Source: Anoxybacillus sp. J5B_2022
Lineage (GTDB): Bacteria > Bacillota > Bacilli > Bacillales > Anoxybacillaceae
Assembly: GCF_026847645.1 (NCBI RefSeq)
Contig: NZ_JAPSMC010000007.1
Location: 1-64,000, forward strand
DNA length: 64,000 bases
Direction: 5' to 3'
The number at the start of each line of letters is the position of its first letter. The first letter of the stretch is position 1. The notes below the pieces were generated by a model, which was given only the letters and a program-made list of their open reading frames with translations, was not told the DNA's origin and did no database searches. This document shows, piece after piece, positions 8,561 through 17,024 of this stretch. The translations under genes were made by a program, and so were the position numbers.

Positions 8561-10018
8561 ATGAAGCAAGAAAAACGAGCGGTTTCGGCAGCGCTATCGG
8601 AAAATGTCGCTTATTTGCGGGAGCGGCTCGGGGTTGGCAAAAGTTTTGACGTTATTCATTTGGATGTCGAGTACGCTGGACGGGAAATGGCTTTTTTTAT
8701 GATCGATGGATTTGTGAAAGATGACATTTTGCATTATATTATGCAATTTTTTGCGGTTTTAAACGATGAAATGCTTCGTGACAATCCATTAGAAAAATTG
8801 TTGAAAACGTATATCCCATATGTGGAATTAGAAAAAACAGATAATTTGAACCGCGTCGTCGATGGAGTATTAGCAGGCCCTACCGCTTTAATTGTCGATG
8901 GGCTTGACTATGCAATTTTAATTGATGCGCGTACGTATCCGGTGCGTGGACCACAGGAGCCGGATATGGAGCGCGTCGTTCGCGGCGCACGCGACGGGTT
9001 TGTTGAAACGATCGTCTTTAATACCGCGTTAACGCGGCGAAGAGTTCGCGACCGAACGTTGCGGATGGAATATATGCAAGTGGGGCGACGTTCCAAAACG
9101 GATCTTTGCGTGTGCTACATTGAAGACATTGCTAATCCTGAAATTGTTCATAACATTAAAGAAGCGATTGCCAAGATTGACACGGACGGATTGCCGATGG
9201 GCGAAAAAACGTTAGAAGAGTTTATTTCGGGAAGACATTGGAATCCGTATCCGGTCGTTCGCTATACGGAACGGCCCGATACAGCAGCAGCTCATTTATA
9301 CGAAGGCCATGTGCTTGTCATCGTCGACGGCTCACCGAGTGTGTTAATTATGCCGGCAACTTTTTGGCATCATTTGCAACACGCGGAGGAATATCGCAAT
9401 AAGCCGATTGTCGGGGCGTATTTGCGCCTCGTCCGATTTTTTGCGGTTTGGGCGTCGCTTTTTTTGTTGCCGCTTTGGTATTTATTTATGACCGAACCAG
9501 AGCGATTACCGGCAGCGCTTTCGTTTATTGGAAAAGCGAGCGAAGGAGCGTTACCGTTATTTGCACAGCTTTTGATTATTGAACTAGGGATTGATATGCT
9601 ACGAATGGCAGCGATTCATACCCCTTCTTCGCTAGCGACTGCGCTCGGGCTTGTTGCAGCGCTAATGATTGGCGGAATTGCGGTCGAGGTCGGCATTTTT
9701 TCGAACGAAGTCATTCTTTATTTTTCAATTGCGACGATTGGGACGTTCGCGACTCCAAGCTATGAAATGGGATTAGCGAATCGCCTCGTCCGTATCGGGT
9801 TGTTGATTGTGACCGCACTGTTTGGTGTTTACGGTTATGTAGGGGGCATTACGCTTTGGCTTGTCATGCTTGCAAGAATGAAATCGTTCACCGTGCCGTA
9901 TTTATGGCCGTTTATTCCATTTTCATATCGAGCGATGCGCGATGTGTTAATTCGTTCCCCGATTCCGCTTAAAAATCGGCGGCCAACCGTATTGCATCCG
10001 CGCGATCCGGATCGCTAA
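8561..10018 (+). CDS. GerA-family spore germination protein, SpoVAF-like
   Basis: 485 residues. A soluble N-terminal domain (about 1-290) contains the family segments D-x-x-Y-A-I-L-I-D-A-R and R-x-V-R-G-x-R-D-G-F-V-E. A membrane domain with four or five helices follows. This is the GerAA architecture; the lack of GerAB and GerAC partners next to it and the length near 490 fit the SpoVAF subtype best. GerA A-subunits sit in the spore inner membrane and take part in germinant response or ion/DPA release. The start at 8561 has an AGGTGGG site. A terminator follows. Confidence 0.85.
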   Translation: MKQEKRAVSAALSENVAYLRERLGVGKSFDVIHLDVEYAGREMAFFMIDGFVKDDILHYIMQFFAVLNDEMLRDNPLEKLLKTYIPYVELEKTDNLNRVVDGVLAGPTALIVDGLDYAILIDARTYPVRGPQEPDMERVVRGARDGFVETIVFNTALTRRRVRDRTLRMEYMQVGRRSKTDLCVCYIEDIANPEIVHNIKEAIAKIDTDGLPMGEKTLEEFISGRHWNPYPVVRYTERPDTAAAHLYEGHVLVIVDGSPSVLIMPATFWHHLQHAEEYRNKPIVGAYLRLVRFFAVWASLFLLPLWYLFMTEPERLPAALSFIGKASEGALPLFAQLLIIELGIDMLRMAAIHTPSSLATALGLVAALMIGGIAVEVGIFSNEVILYFSIATIGTFATPSYEMGLANRLVRIGLLIVTALFGVYGYVGGITLWLVMLARMKSFTVPYLWPFIPFSYRAMRDVLIRSPIPLKNRRPTVLHPRDPDR

Positions 10019-10020
10019 AC

Positions 10021-10052
10021 GCTTATCTCGATTGAGAGATAGGCTTTTTTTT
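10021..10052 (+). terminator. intrinsic terminator after the GerA-type gene
   Basis: GCTTATCTC and GAGAGATAGGC pair around GATT and are followed by eight T. Confidence 0.85.
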
Positions 10053-10184
10053 GCGATCTGAAGTCGCAGCGGTTGCTTTTTTCCTGTGAATTTTTTACGT
10101 CGTTCTTCGTTCTTTCCTTGACGGTTCTTATTGTTTCTTTATACATTTATAGTGGGTAAAAAAGAAGATGCAGTAGGTGAAGAG

Positions 10185-10397
10185 ATGAAAAGCGTGTACG
10201 ACGTGCAGCAGCTGCTAAAAAAATTCGGCACGATTATTTATGTCGGTGATCGTTTAGCCGATTTAGAGCTGATGGAAGAAGAATTAAAAGAGCTATATCA
10301 ATCGCAATTAATTGATGTGAAAGACTACCAAATGGCGCTGTTAATCGTTAGACATGAAGCGCAATTTGAACGAGAAAAACGGATGAAAAAGGAATGA
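10185..10397 (+). CDS. yqgQ: conserved small protein YqgQ
   Basis: 70 residues, matching the B. subtilis YqgQ pattern Y-D-V-Q-Q-L-L-K-x-x-G-x-I-x-Y-x-G-D-R and the ELKELY helix. It is a small helical cytosolic protein of unknown role. The start at 10185 is set by similarity and an AGGTGA site; upstream in-frame codons extend into non-conserved sequence. It sits seven bases ahead of glcK, as in B. subtilis, and is likely co-transcribed with it. Confidence 0.9.
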   Translation: MKSVYDVQQLLKKFGTIIYVGDRLADLELMEEELKELYQSQLIDVKDYQMALLIVRHEAQFEREKRMKKE

Positions 10398-10403
10398 GTG
10401 ACG

Positions 10404-11363
10404 ATGGCGGAAAAATGGGTAGTAGGCGTAGATTTAGGCGGGACGACGATTAAAATGGCGTTTGTGAACGTATACGGTGAGTTGATCGACAAATGGGAAA
10501 TTGTTACGAATCTTGAAGATCAAGGGAAGTATATTGTGACGGATATTGCTAAATCAATTGATCAAAAACTACAAGAACACGGGCAAACAAAAGAGAAGCT
10601 GATCGGCATCGGAATGGGGGCACCGGGACCAGTCGATGGCGATACGGGATTAGTGTATGAGGCTGTTAATTTGGGATGGAAAAATTATCCGTTAAAAAAT
10701 TTGTTGGAAGTGGAAACATCGCTGCCGGCGGTGGTGGATAATGATGCGAATATCGCGGCCATCGGCGAGATGTGGAAAGGCGCAGGGAACGGTGCAAAAA
10801 ATTTAATTTGTGTCACGCTCGGTACAGGGGTAGGTGGCGGTGTCATTGCCAACGGTCAAATCGTCCGTGGGGCGAACGGCGCAGCGGGAGAAATCGGACA
10901 CATTACTTCTGTGCCCGAAGGTGGCGCGCCATGCAACTGCGGCAAAACCGGCTGCCTCGAAACAATTGCTTCCGCAACTGGAATCGTTCGACTAGCGAAA
11001 GAAAAGCTGGCAACAAGCGAGACAGATAGTTCGTTGCGGAAGCTAGAAACGATTACAGCGAAAGACGTGCTCGATGCGGCAAAGGAAAACGACCGTTTAG
11101 CGCTTGAAGTGGTCGAAGAAGTGTTCTTTCATCTCGGCTTGGCGTTAGCGAACGCAGCGAATGCGTTAAATCCTGAAAAAATCGTCATCGGTGGCGGTGT
11201 ATCGAAAGCAGGAAATTGGTTAGCGGAGCGAGTGACAGAATATTTCAAGCGGTTTGCATTTCCGCGAGTGGCCGAAAGTGCGTCCATTGTCATTGCCACT
11301 CTCGGCAACGATGCCGGTGTTATCGGCGGCGCTTGGCTAGCGAAACAAGCGTTTGGGGAATAA
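10404..11363 (+). CDS. glcK: glucokinase (ROK family)
   Basis: 319 residues. It phosphorylates glucose to glucose 6-phosphate with ATP in the cytoplasm. The N-terminal phosphate loop is V-D-L-G-G-T-T-I-K. The ROK zinc motif [10 protein letters not shown] is near residue 175, and the catalytic Asp lies in V-D-N-D-A-N near 115. Start at 10404 with an AAGGA site. It is linked to yqgQ and ends in a terminator. Confidence 0.96.
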   Translation: MAEKWVVGVDLGGTTIKMAFVNVYGELIDKWEIVTNLEDQGKYIVTDIAKSIDQKLQEHGQTKEKLIGIGMGAPGPVDGDTGLVYEAVNLGWKNYPLKNLLEVETSLPAVVDNDANIAAIGEMWKGAGNGAKNLICVTLGTGVGGGVIANGQIVRGANGAAGEIGHITSVPEGGAPCNCGKTGCLETIASATGIVRLAKEKLATSETDSSLRKLETITAKDVLDAAKENDRLALEVVEEVFFHLGLALANAANALNPEKIVIGGGVSKAGNWLAERVTEYFKRFAFPRVAESASIVIATLGNDAGVIGGAWLAKQAFGE

Positions 11364-11390
11364 AGGGGTGTCTTTGATAGACGCCCTTTT
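11363..11390 (+). terminator. intrinsic terminator after glcK
   Basis: AAGGGGTGTCT and AGACGCCCTT pair around TTGAT, followed by TTTT. Confidence 0.75.
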
Positions 11391-11482
11391 CTGCTAAACA
11401 AACAGATGACGTGAAGCCCTCCGTTTTGTGCACATTTTTTCTTCATTTGTTCATATGTTGAAAAAAAGGGGGCGATACGTTT

Positions 11483-12649
11483 ATGATTTACGCGCGTAAA
11501 GGGGATACATGGGAGTGGTATAGTCAATGGTTTTCCGTTCCACCTGAATTAATAAGAGATGCGAATCCGCATCTTCCTCATGAATTGCACGAAGGCGAGG
11601 TCGTTCGTATCCCAGGGTACGATGTCGTTACTTATCATAGCCAAACAGCGGAAACGTTTGACCAAATCGCCAAATCGCTTTCTCTCCCTGTCGAAGCGCT
11701 CGAGCGAATGAACGAGGATCGGCTGCTGTTAAGGATTCCGCGTCGCCTAGAAACACCGATTGTCAACGGCAAACAAAACTATGATTTTACGGTAATGAAA
11801 CAAGATATTGACGACTTATGCACGTATTATCCGTTTATGAAACAAAGAGTGATCGGAACGAGCGTGCTTGGTTGTCCGTTAATCGAGCTTTCGATCGGGC
11901 GAGGGCCGAAAAAAATTCATGTGAACGCTTCGTTTCATGCGAATGAATGGATTACAACGGCGGTTGTCATGGCGTTTGTGAATGAATATGTATTAAGGCT
12001 AACGAACGGAACATGTCCCGTTGACCGTTCGTTGCTTGATTATTATAAAAAAGTGACATTATCGATTGTTCCAATGGTCAACCCAGACGGCGTGAATTTA
12101 GTGTTACATGGTCCGCCGGCGGCAGAGCCATATCGAAGCAACGTCCTTCAGATAAATGATGGAAGTTCTGATTTCTCGCAATGGAAAGCAAATATTTGTG
12201 GGGTGGATTTAAATAATCAATTTCCTGCAAAATGGGAAATAGAACAACAGCGCAAAATCCCAAAAGCGCCTGCGCCGCGCGATTTTCCAGGGGTTGCTCC
12301 GCTGACGGAACCGGAAGTGAAGGCAATGGTGGCGTTAACAGAAGACAGCGATTTTTCGCTAATTGTCGCTTTTCATACGCAAGGAAAAGAAATTTATTGG
12401 GGCTATGAAGGCTTTGAACCGAAAGAATCGGAGCTCATTGTGAACGAATTAGCGAACGCAAGCGGGTATCAAGCGATTCGCTACATTGATAGCCATGCAG
12501 GCTATCGCGACTGGTTTATTCAAACGTGGAAACGCCCAGGATATACGGTCGAATTAGGAGAAGGGGTCAATCCGCTGCCGCTTGAGCAGTTTGAAACGAT
12601 TTACGAAGCAAGCCGTAACATGCTTTTTGCTTTGTTAGCTGTTTGTTGA
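11483..12649 (+). CDS. yqgT: gamma-D-glutamyl-meso-diaminopimelate peptidase, LysM + M14
   Basis: 388 residues. Two LysM-like modules (about 1-45 and 50-95) should bind peptidoglycan. They are followed by an M14 zinc carboxypeptidase domain: zinc ligands H-A-N-E (near residue 155) and the His in A-F-H-T-Q-G (near 300), and catalytic Glu in Y-T-V-E-L-G-E-G (near 355). This is the arrangement of gamma-D-glutamyl-(L)-meso-DAP endopeptidase I of sporulating bacilli, which trims spore or cell-wall peptides. There is no classical signal peptide, as in the known enzyme. Start from the conserved LysM; a run of G precedes the ATG. Confidence 0.9.
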   Translation: MIYARKGDTWEWYSQWFSVPPELIRDANPHLPHELHEGEVVRIPGYDVVTYHSQTAETFDQIAKSLSLPVEALERMNEDRLLLRIPRRLETPIVNGKQNYDFTVMKQDIDDLCTYYPFMKQRVIGTSVLGCPLIELSIGRGPKKIHVNASFHANEWITTAVVMAFVNEYVLRLTNGTCPVDRSLLDYYKKVTLSIVPMVNPDGVNLVLHGPPAAEPYRSNVLQINDGSSDFSQWKANICGVDLNNQFPAKWEIEQQRKIPKAPAPRDFPGVAPLTEPEVKAMVALTEDSDFSLIVAFHTQGKEIYWGYEGFEPKESELIVNELANASGYQAIRYIDSHAGYRDWFIQTWKRPGYTVELGEGVNPLPLEQFETIYEASRNMLFALLAVC

Positions 12650-12692
12650 GAAACAAGTTTTAAGGATAAATGAATGGGAAGGAGCAATTCAA

Positions 12693-13013
12693 ATGGCGAT
12701 TGTAGACGTAACCGTTATCCCGATTGGGACAGCGAGCCCGAGCGTCAGTGAGTATGTAGCGGAAATTCACAAAGTGTTGGACACATATAAACGGGACGGA
12801 AAAATTGAGTTTATGCTTACGCCGATGAATACGATCATTGAAGGGGAGCTTCCGGTATTGTTTGAGGTCGTTCAAGCGATTCACGAAGTCCCGTTTGCAA
12901 AAGGCGTTCAGCGGGTAGCGACGAATATTCGCATCGACGATCGCCGCGACAAAAAGCAGCGCATGGTGGATAAAGTCGCAAGTGTCGAAGCAAAACGAAA
13001 ACAAGAGGCTTAA
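12693..13013 (+). CDS. yqgV: thiamine-binding / MTH1187 family protein YqgV
   Basis: 106 residues of the MTH1187/DUF77 fold, a small ferredoxin-like protein. It shows V-I-P-I-G-T at the start and the conserved T-P-M-N-T-I-I-E-G turn. Family members bind thiamine or related small ligands and form oligomers. A GGGAAGGAG site precedes the ATG. It is followed by a symmetric terminator shared with the convergent yqgW. Confidence 0.9.
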   Translation: MAIVDVTVIPIGTASPSVSEYVAEIHKVLDTYKRDGKIEFMLTPMNTIIEGELPVLFEVVQAIHEVPFAKGVQRVATNIRIDDRRDKKQRMVDKVASVEAKRKQEA

Positions 13014-13031
13014 AACGCGCCTCTTGTTTTT
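12998..13031. terminator. bidirectional terminator between yqgV and yqgW
   Basis: AAAACAAGAGGC and GCCTCTTGTTTT form a symmetric stem; A-run and T-run on opposite sides serve both convergent genes. Confidence 0.85.
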
Positions 13032-13206
13032 AGACTGTGCTTGTTGGGAATCCGTTGTGAAGAACCGTCATTACCGTGAACCAGCCGAATACAGCTGCTG
13101 TCCCTAAACCGAACAATAAAGCGAGTATATTTTTTTCACGAAGCGAGCGGACGACGCCGTAAAGCGCTAACAATGTCACTAACGCAAAAATAATGACTAA
13201 ACCCAT
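13030..13206 (-). CDS. yqgW: small membrane protein YqgW (DUF2759)
   Basis: 58 residues: two hydrophobic segments separated by a basic turn (RSLREKN) and the F-G-W-F-T-V-M-T-V motif near the C-terminus typical of the YqgW/DUF2759 family. An AAGGGGGGAAG site precedes the ATG at 13206. Function unknown. Confidence 0.82.
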   Translation of the reverse strand: MGLVIIFALVTLLALYGVVRSLREKNILALLFGLGTAAVFGWFTVMTVLHNGFPTSTV

Positions 13207-13261
13207 GCCACTTCCCCCCTTTTATCAATGAAACTATATGTAAGAACAATCTCTTTACATT

Positions 13262-13675
13262 TTAATCGTTTTTTCTATATTTGTCGAGGTCGAAAATGTG
13301 GATGGCTACACGATAGGTAGCAGCTGTTTTTTCCAACAATGGTTGATGATGCTTCGCGATATAATAAATTGTTTGTTCTTGGGCGATCATATATTCCTCA
13401 AGCTGAAGCAAAAACATGTCCGTTTCGACTTTGTTGAAAGCGACAATCGTAAACGCAGTGACAAGCGATTCATAAAGGTAAACCCGTCCGTTGAAAGAGG
13501 TGAATCCGTAATCAGTGAAAAGCGGCGTGACGGTCGGCGCGTCGAGCTCGATCAGTGCTTCATAGTCGTGGGCGTGATCCGGAAGTTCGGAAACGATTAG
13601 CCACTCTTCGTCGCAGTCGGTGATCGTATGCGGCTCCACCGATTCAGAAGCAGCTACAGCATATCTTTTTCTCAT
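13262..13675 (-). CDS. conserved hypothetical protein
   Basis: 137 residues, soluble, acidic and rich in aromatic residues, with no signal peptide or membrane helix. I recognise no domain. It is preceded by an AAGAAGGAG site at proper spacing and is divergent from the yqgX metallo-hydrolase gene. It is real on ribosome-site and codon-use grounds, but function cannot be stated. Confidence 0.7.
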   Translation of the reverse strand: MRKRYAVAASESVEPHTITDCDEEWLIVSELPDHAHDYEALIELDAPTVTPLFTDYGFTSFNGRVYLYESLVTAFTIVAFNKVETDMFLLQLEEYMIAQEQTIYYIAKHHQPLLEKTAATYRVAIHIFDLDKYRKND

Positions 13676-13763
13676 AAAATACTCCTTCTTTTACGTTTTC
13701 TTTCATTGTAACAAACAAATCCGTAGAGTAAAATGATGGGTATAAAGAAATGGAGGGATGATG

Positions 13764-14396
13764 ATGAAGTGGGAGCGTATTCCACTCGGACCGTTGCAAA
13801 CAAACGCATATATTTTGGCAGACGCTGACCAAACGTGTGTCATTTTCGATCCAGGCAGCGAAGGAGAGAAGCTCGTTCGCTATATAGAAGAAAAAGGATA
13901 TAAACCGTTGGCCATTTTATTGACGCATGCGCATTTCGACCATATCGGCGCGATTAATGAAGTCGTGGAAAAATGGGCGGTTCCAGTATATATTCATGAG
14001 AATGAAAAAGAATGGCTAGCGGATCCGCTATTGAACGGCTCAGCTTATTTTATCGGCAAACAAGTAAAAGTTGGCTACGTTCCGCAGTGTCTACAGACGA
14101 GAAAGCCATTGACGATCGGTTCCTTTACGTTTGAATTGCTCGAAACGCTAGGACATTCGCCGGGCAGCGTATCTTACTACTGTCAAAAGATCGGAGCTGT
14201 CTTTTCTGGTGACGTATTGTTTGCCGGAAGTATCGGTCGGACGGATTTACCTGGCGGGAACTATGATGAACTGATGCAAAGCATTCATGACCGTTTGCTT
14301 TTGTTGCCGGAAGAAACGGTCGTATTGCCGGGTCACGGTCGGGAAACGACGCTTGAGGCAGAAATGGATACGAATCCGTTTTTAAACGGCTTTTAA
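13764..14396 (+). CDS. yqgX: MBL-fold metallo-hydrolase, glyoxalase II-like YqgX
   Basis: 210 residues. Zinc-binding H-A-H-F-D-H is near residue 57, with further ligands in G-H-S-P-G-S, F-S-G-D-V-L-F and L-P-G-H-G. This is the YqgX/BaxB group of the glyoxalase II family, cytosolic thioester hydrolases. In low-molecular-weight-thiol bacilli such enzymes can act on bacillithiol adducts; that specificity is inference. Three ATG codons in tandem precede the protein; 13764 gives the best spacing to GGAGG. Confidence 0.9.
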   Translation: MKWERIPLGPLQTNAYILADADQTCVIFDPGSEGEKLVRYIEEKGYKPLAILLTHAHFDHIGAINEVVEKWAVPVYIHENEKEWLADPLLNGSAYFIGKQVKVGYVPQCLQTRKPLTIGSFTFELLETLGHSPGSVSYYCQKIGAVFSGDVLFAGSIGRTDLPGGNYDELMQSIHDRLLLLPEETVVLPGHGRETTLEAEMDTNPFLNGF

Positions 14397-14453
14397 AACA
14401 AAAAACTCTCCACTCATGGGGAAAATACGGCAGCGATCATCATTTATTCAACA

Positions 14454-14487
14454 AAAAAAGGCCCTTCTCCATCGAGAAGGGGCTTTG
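14454..14487 (+). terminator. probable terminator downstream of yqgX
   Basis: GCCCTTCTC and GAGAAGGGGC pair around CATC, flanked by an A-run and a short TTT. The rest of the 200-base gap up to 14598 is A+T-rich with no ORF. Confidence 0.6.
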
Positions 14488-14598
14488 GGGGATGTTCTAT
14501 CCTCAATAATGGGAGGGGATATAGTTAAGCTACTACCTTAACGATATAATAATATTTTTACTATGTCAATAGTGAAAACATAAAAGGAGCAAATAATC

Positions 14599-15729
14599 AT
14601 GAGCAATTACATTGTAGAAGCGATTATGTCATCGCCACAGCAGCGAATCTCGTACGCCGATTATATGAATCTTGCATTATATGATGAAAAAAACGGCTAT
14701 TACATGAAAGATCGCGCCAAAATCGGACGCTCCGGCGATTTTTTTACAAGCATCTATGTTTCTGACGTGTTCGGGAAATTATTTGCTTCGTTATTTATTA
14801 AGCTCGTGGAGACAGGAAAAATTCCTCCGCGCATTTGTGAACTTGGCGGTGGGGATGGAAAGTTTGCTCGCGCGGTGTTAACAGAATGGAGAGACCGGTC
14901 GTTTTCTACATATGAACAATTGACGTATATCATCATTGACACAAGCCCTTATCAGCGGGCGAGACAACAGGAAGCACTCGCCGATTTTCAACAAACCGTT
15001 GTTCAATATGCGGATATGGAAATGTTCTACCAGAAACAACAACAGTTTTCCGGCATCGTCTTTAGCAACGAATTTTTTGATGCATTGCCTGTCCACGTCA
15101 TTACAAGCGAACAAGGCCAATTGTATGAATCGTTTGTTACTGTCAAAAACGGCCGGCTACAAGAAGAAAAACAGCCGCTTGAAAACGAAGCGATCGTTTC
15201 CTATTTGCGTGAACGAAATCTTTCGCTCATGGACGGGCAGCGAATCGAAGTACCGCTTGCGATGAAAGCGTTTCTATTGGAATATGCCTCGCTATTTAAC
15301 AAATGCGTGATGTTTACCGTCGACTACGGATATACGGACGAAGAGTGGAAACAGGCGCCGCGCCGAGAAGGAAGTTTACGCGGCTATTACCAACATCGGC
15401 TCATTGCGAATCCGCTTGCCTACCCAAGCGAAATGGACATCACTTCCCACGTTCCATGGGACGCCCTTCGGTTGTATGGAGAGAAAGCTGGTTGGGAATG
15501 GGTACATACGATTCGACAAGACCGGTTTTTATTGGCGGCAGGCATTCTTGATTATTTAGTGGCACACCACGACCCAAATCCGTTTTCGGAGCAAAGCCGG
15601 CGTAACCGAGCGATTCGGTCGCTCATTACTGATGAAGGAATTAGTTCGTCCTTTCATGTGATGATTCAGCAAAAAGGGATTAAACTAGAGTGGGATACAT
15701 TATGGAAAGAACCGCGGTTTTTAAAATAA
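14599..15729 (+). CDS. MidA-family SAM-dependent methyltransferase (DUF185)
   Basis: 376 residues. The SAM-binding glycine motif is E-L-G-G-G-D-G-K-F-A near residue 80, and the NDUFAF7/MidA signatures S-N-E-F-F-D-A-L-P-V-H and D-Y-G-Y-T-D-E-E-W are present. The mitochondrial homologue methylates an arginine of a complex I subunit; the bacterial substrate is not known. An AAAAGGAG site precedes the ATG. It is monocistronic and ends at a terminator shared with the convergent yqgY. Confidence 0.88.
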   Translation: MSNYIVEAIMSSPQQRISYADYMNLALYDEKNGYYMKDRAKIGRSGDFFTSIYVSDVFGKLFASLFIKLVETGKIPPRICELGGGDGKFARAVLTEWRDRSFSTYEQLTYIIIDTSPYQRARQQEALADFQQTVVQYADMEMFYQKQQQFSGIVFSNEFFDALPVHVITSEQGQLYESFVTVKNGRLQEEKQPLENEAIVSYLRERNLSLMDGQRIEVPLAMKAFLLEYASLFNKCVMFTVDYGYTDEEWKQAPRREGSLRGYYQHRLIANPLAYPSEMDITSHVPWDALRLYGEKAGWEWVHTIRQDRFLLAAGILDYLVAHHDPNPFSEQSRRNRAIRSLITDEGISSSFHVMIQQKGIKLEWDTLWKEPRFLK

Positions 15730-15757
15730 AAAAGCGATGGCTTGCCATCGCTTTTTT
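15728..15757. terminator. bidirectional terminator between midA-like gene and yqgY
   Basis: Perfect inverted repeat AAAAAAGCGATGGC / GCCATCGCTTTTTT with a two-base loop. Confidence 0.9.
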
Positions 15758-15759
15758 CC

Positions 15760-16002
15760 TTACTCGCCCATGCCTGGAACCATCATAAACGTCGTCCAGT
15801 ACGTAAACGCAGCGAAGAAGATGGTTAAATATGCGCCGAAGATGTAAATGTACATCCGTTCGGTTAATTTTAAGTATCCAAGCAATAAGAAAAATACCGT
15901 TTGACCAAAGAAAATCAACGATGTTGTTTGCATATGGCCAAGATAAAACATGACGGCGAAAATGCCCGTCCAGAACGACAACACGCGAAACATGCGATCC
16001 AT
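15760..16002 (-). CDS. yqgY: small membrane protein YqgY (DUF2626)
   Basis: 80 residues with three hydrophobic segments and the conserved MDRMFRVLSFWTGIFAVMF start. The ATG at 16002 has an AAAAGGAGGG site; the longer in-frame extension is not conserved. DUF2626 proteins are restricted to Bacillales and have no known function. Confidence 0.88.
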   Translation of the reverse strand: MDRMFRVLSFWTGIFAVMFYLGHMQTTSLIFFGQTVFFLLLGYLKLTERMYIYIFGAYLTIFFAAFTYWTTFMMVPGMGE

Positions 16003-16087
16003 TATGTATCCCTCCTTTTCCGTTAAATGATTGCCTTTACATATTATAATGTACATGCAATCCACGTGTAAACAACGCTTTCAAAAT

Positions 16088-16798
16088 TCAATGTTGGCTA
16101 GGGGAATCGACAATGGCGCGATATGCGCAAAAATCACAGCCGCTCGTCATGCTCTCTAGCTCCGCTAACTCTACCCGATCGAACAGCGCTTCCAACATGC
16201 CGCGCAAAAACGCATGGTGCATGCCGCATACCATTTCCGGTTGCTGAAAAGCGACTTCTTTAAACGGACAGTTAAAGACTTGAAAATAAATTTTTTGTTC
16301 TTGTTCATTATAGTCAAACGATGGATAAAACCCAGCCGTTTCCGCCGCTTCTTTTAAAATGTTCACTTTTTCTGCAAACGTTAACGATCCTGTCGATTGG
16401 TCATGAGAAAGACGTTGCTCGACTAATTCTTTGCCAAAATGTTTCCCTGTTTCGTACAACACTTGTTTCCCTGCTTCTCCGAGCTTCATCATCGTTTGGA
16501 TGGCGATTTTCGAAAGAAGTTGATAATCTCGGAACGGAAAATGAAGCTGAATGACATCGTCCGACAGACGATATAGACGACTTGGACGCCCGCCTTTTCC
16601 CGTTTTTTGTGTTTCAGAAACGAGCATATTGACATCTTCCAGTTTCGTTAAATGAAGCCGAGCGACGTTTGGATGGATGTTAAACGCTTCCGCAATTTCT
16701 TGAACGGATACTTCTTTATGTTTTTTTGTAATATATTCATAAATGTGGTAGCGAGTCGGATCGGCCAATACGTTTGTAATTTTTAAAACTTGATCCAT
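16088..16798 (-). CDS. ArsR-type HTH regulator with Cys-rich C-terminal domain
   Basis: 236 residues. The N-terminal winged helix (about 1-80) reads L-A-D-P-T-R-Y-H-I-Y-E-Y-I, then a recognition helix V-A-R-L-H-L-T-K-L and a wing with G-K-G-G-R-P-S-R-L-Y. The C-terminal half has an ordered Cys/His set: C-P-F near 185, C-G-M-H-H near 200 and G-C-D-F-C-A-Y near 222, resembling the 4-vinyl-reductase-like sensor domains of some bacterial regulators and suggesting a metal or Fe-S/small-molecule sensor. Start at 16798 with an AGGTG site. It reads away from the comG operon upstream. Target genes unknown. Confidence 0.8.
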   Translation of the reverse strand: MDQVLKITNVLADPTRYHIYEYITKKHKEVSVQEIAEAFNIHPNVARLHLTKLEDVNMLVSETQKTGKGGRPSRLYRLSDDVIQLHFPFRDYQLLSKIAIQTMMKLGEAGKQVLYETGKHFGKELVEQRLSHDQSTGSLTFAEKVNILKEAAETAGFYPSFDYNEQEQKIYFQVFNCPFKEVAFQQPEMVCGMHHAFLRGMLEALFDRVELAELESMTSGCDFCAYRAIVDSPSQH

Positions 16799-17024
16799 TG
16801 TTTTCACCTCTAAACTGTCGATGCTACGTTTATTATAATACACCTATTTTTTCATTGGAATCATATTTATAGTAATTAATTGTAAAGTTCGGGCAAAATT
16901 CATAAATTATTCACCTTTTTGCCCTAAAAAGCAAAAAAATTTGTTATGTTTTCGGAATAGAAGAAGGAATTTGAAAAAAGGTGGCGAAATAAGTATGGCG
17001 AAACAAAATGAAAGGGGTGAACGA

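Noticed and set aside
16860-17024. ComK box upstream of comGA
   Set aside because: The region is A/T-rich with several A- and T-runs, but no clear pair of AAAA-N5-TTTT boxes at accepted spacing was found.
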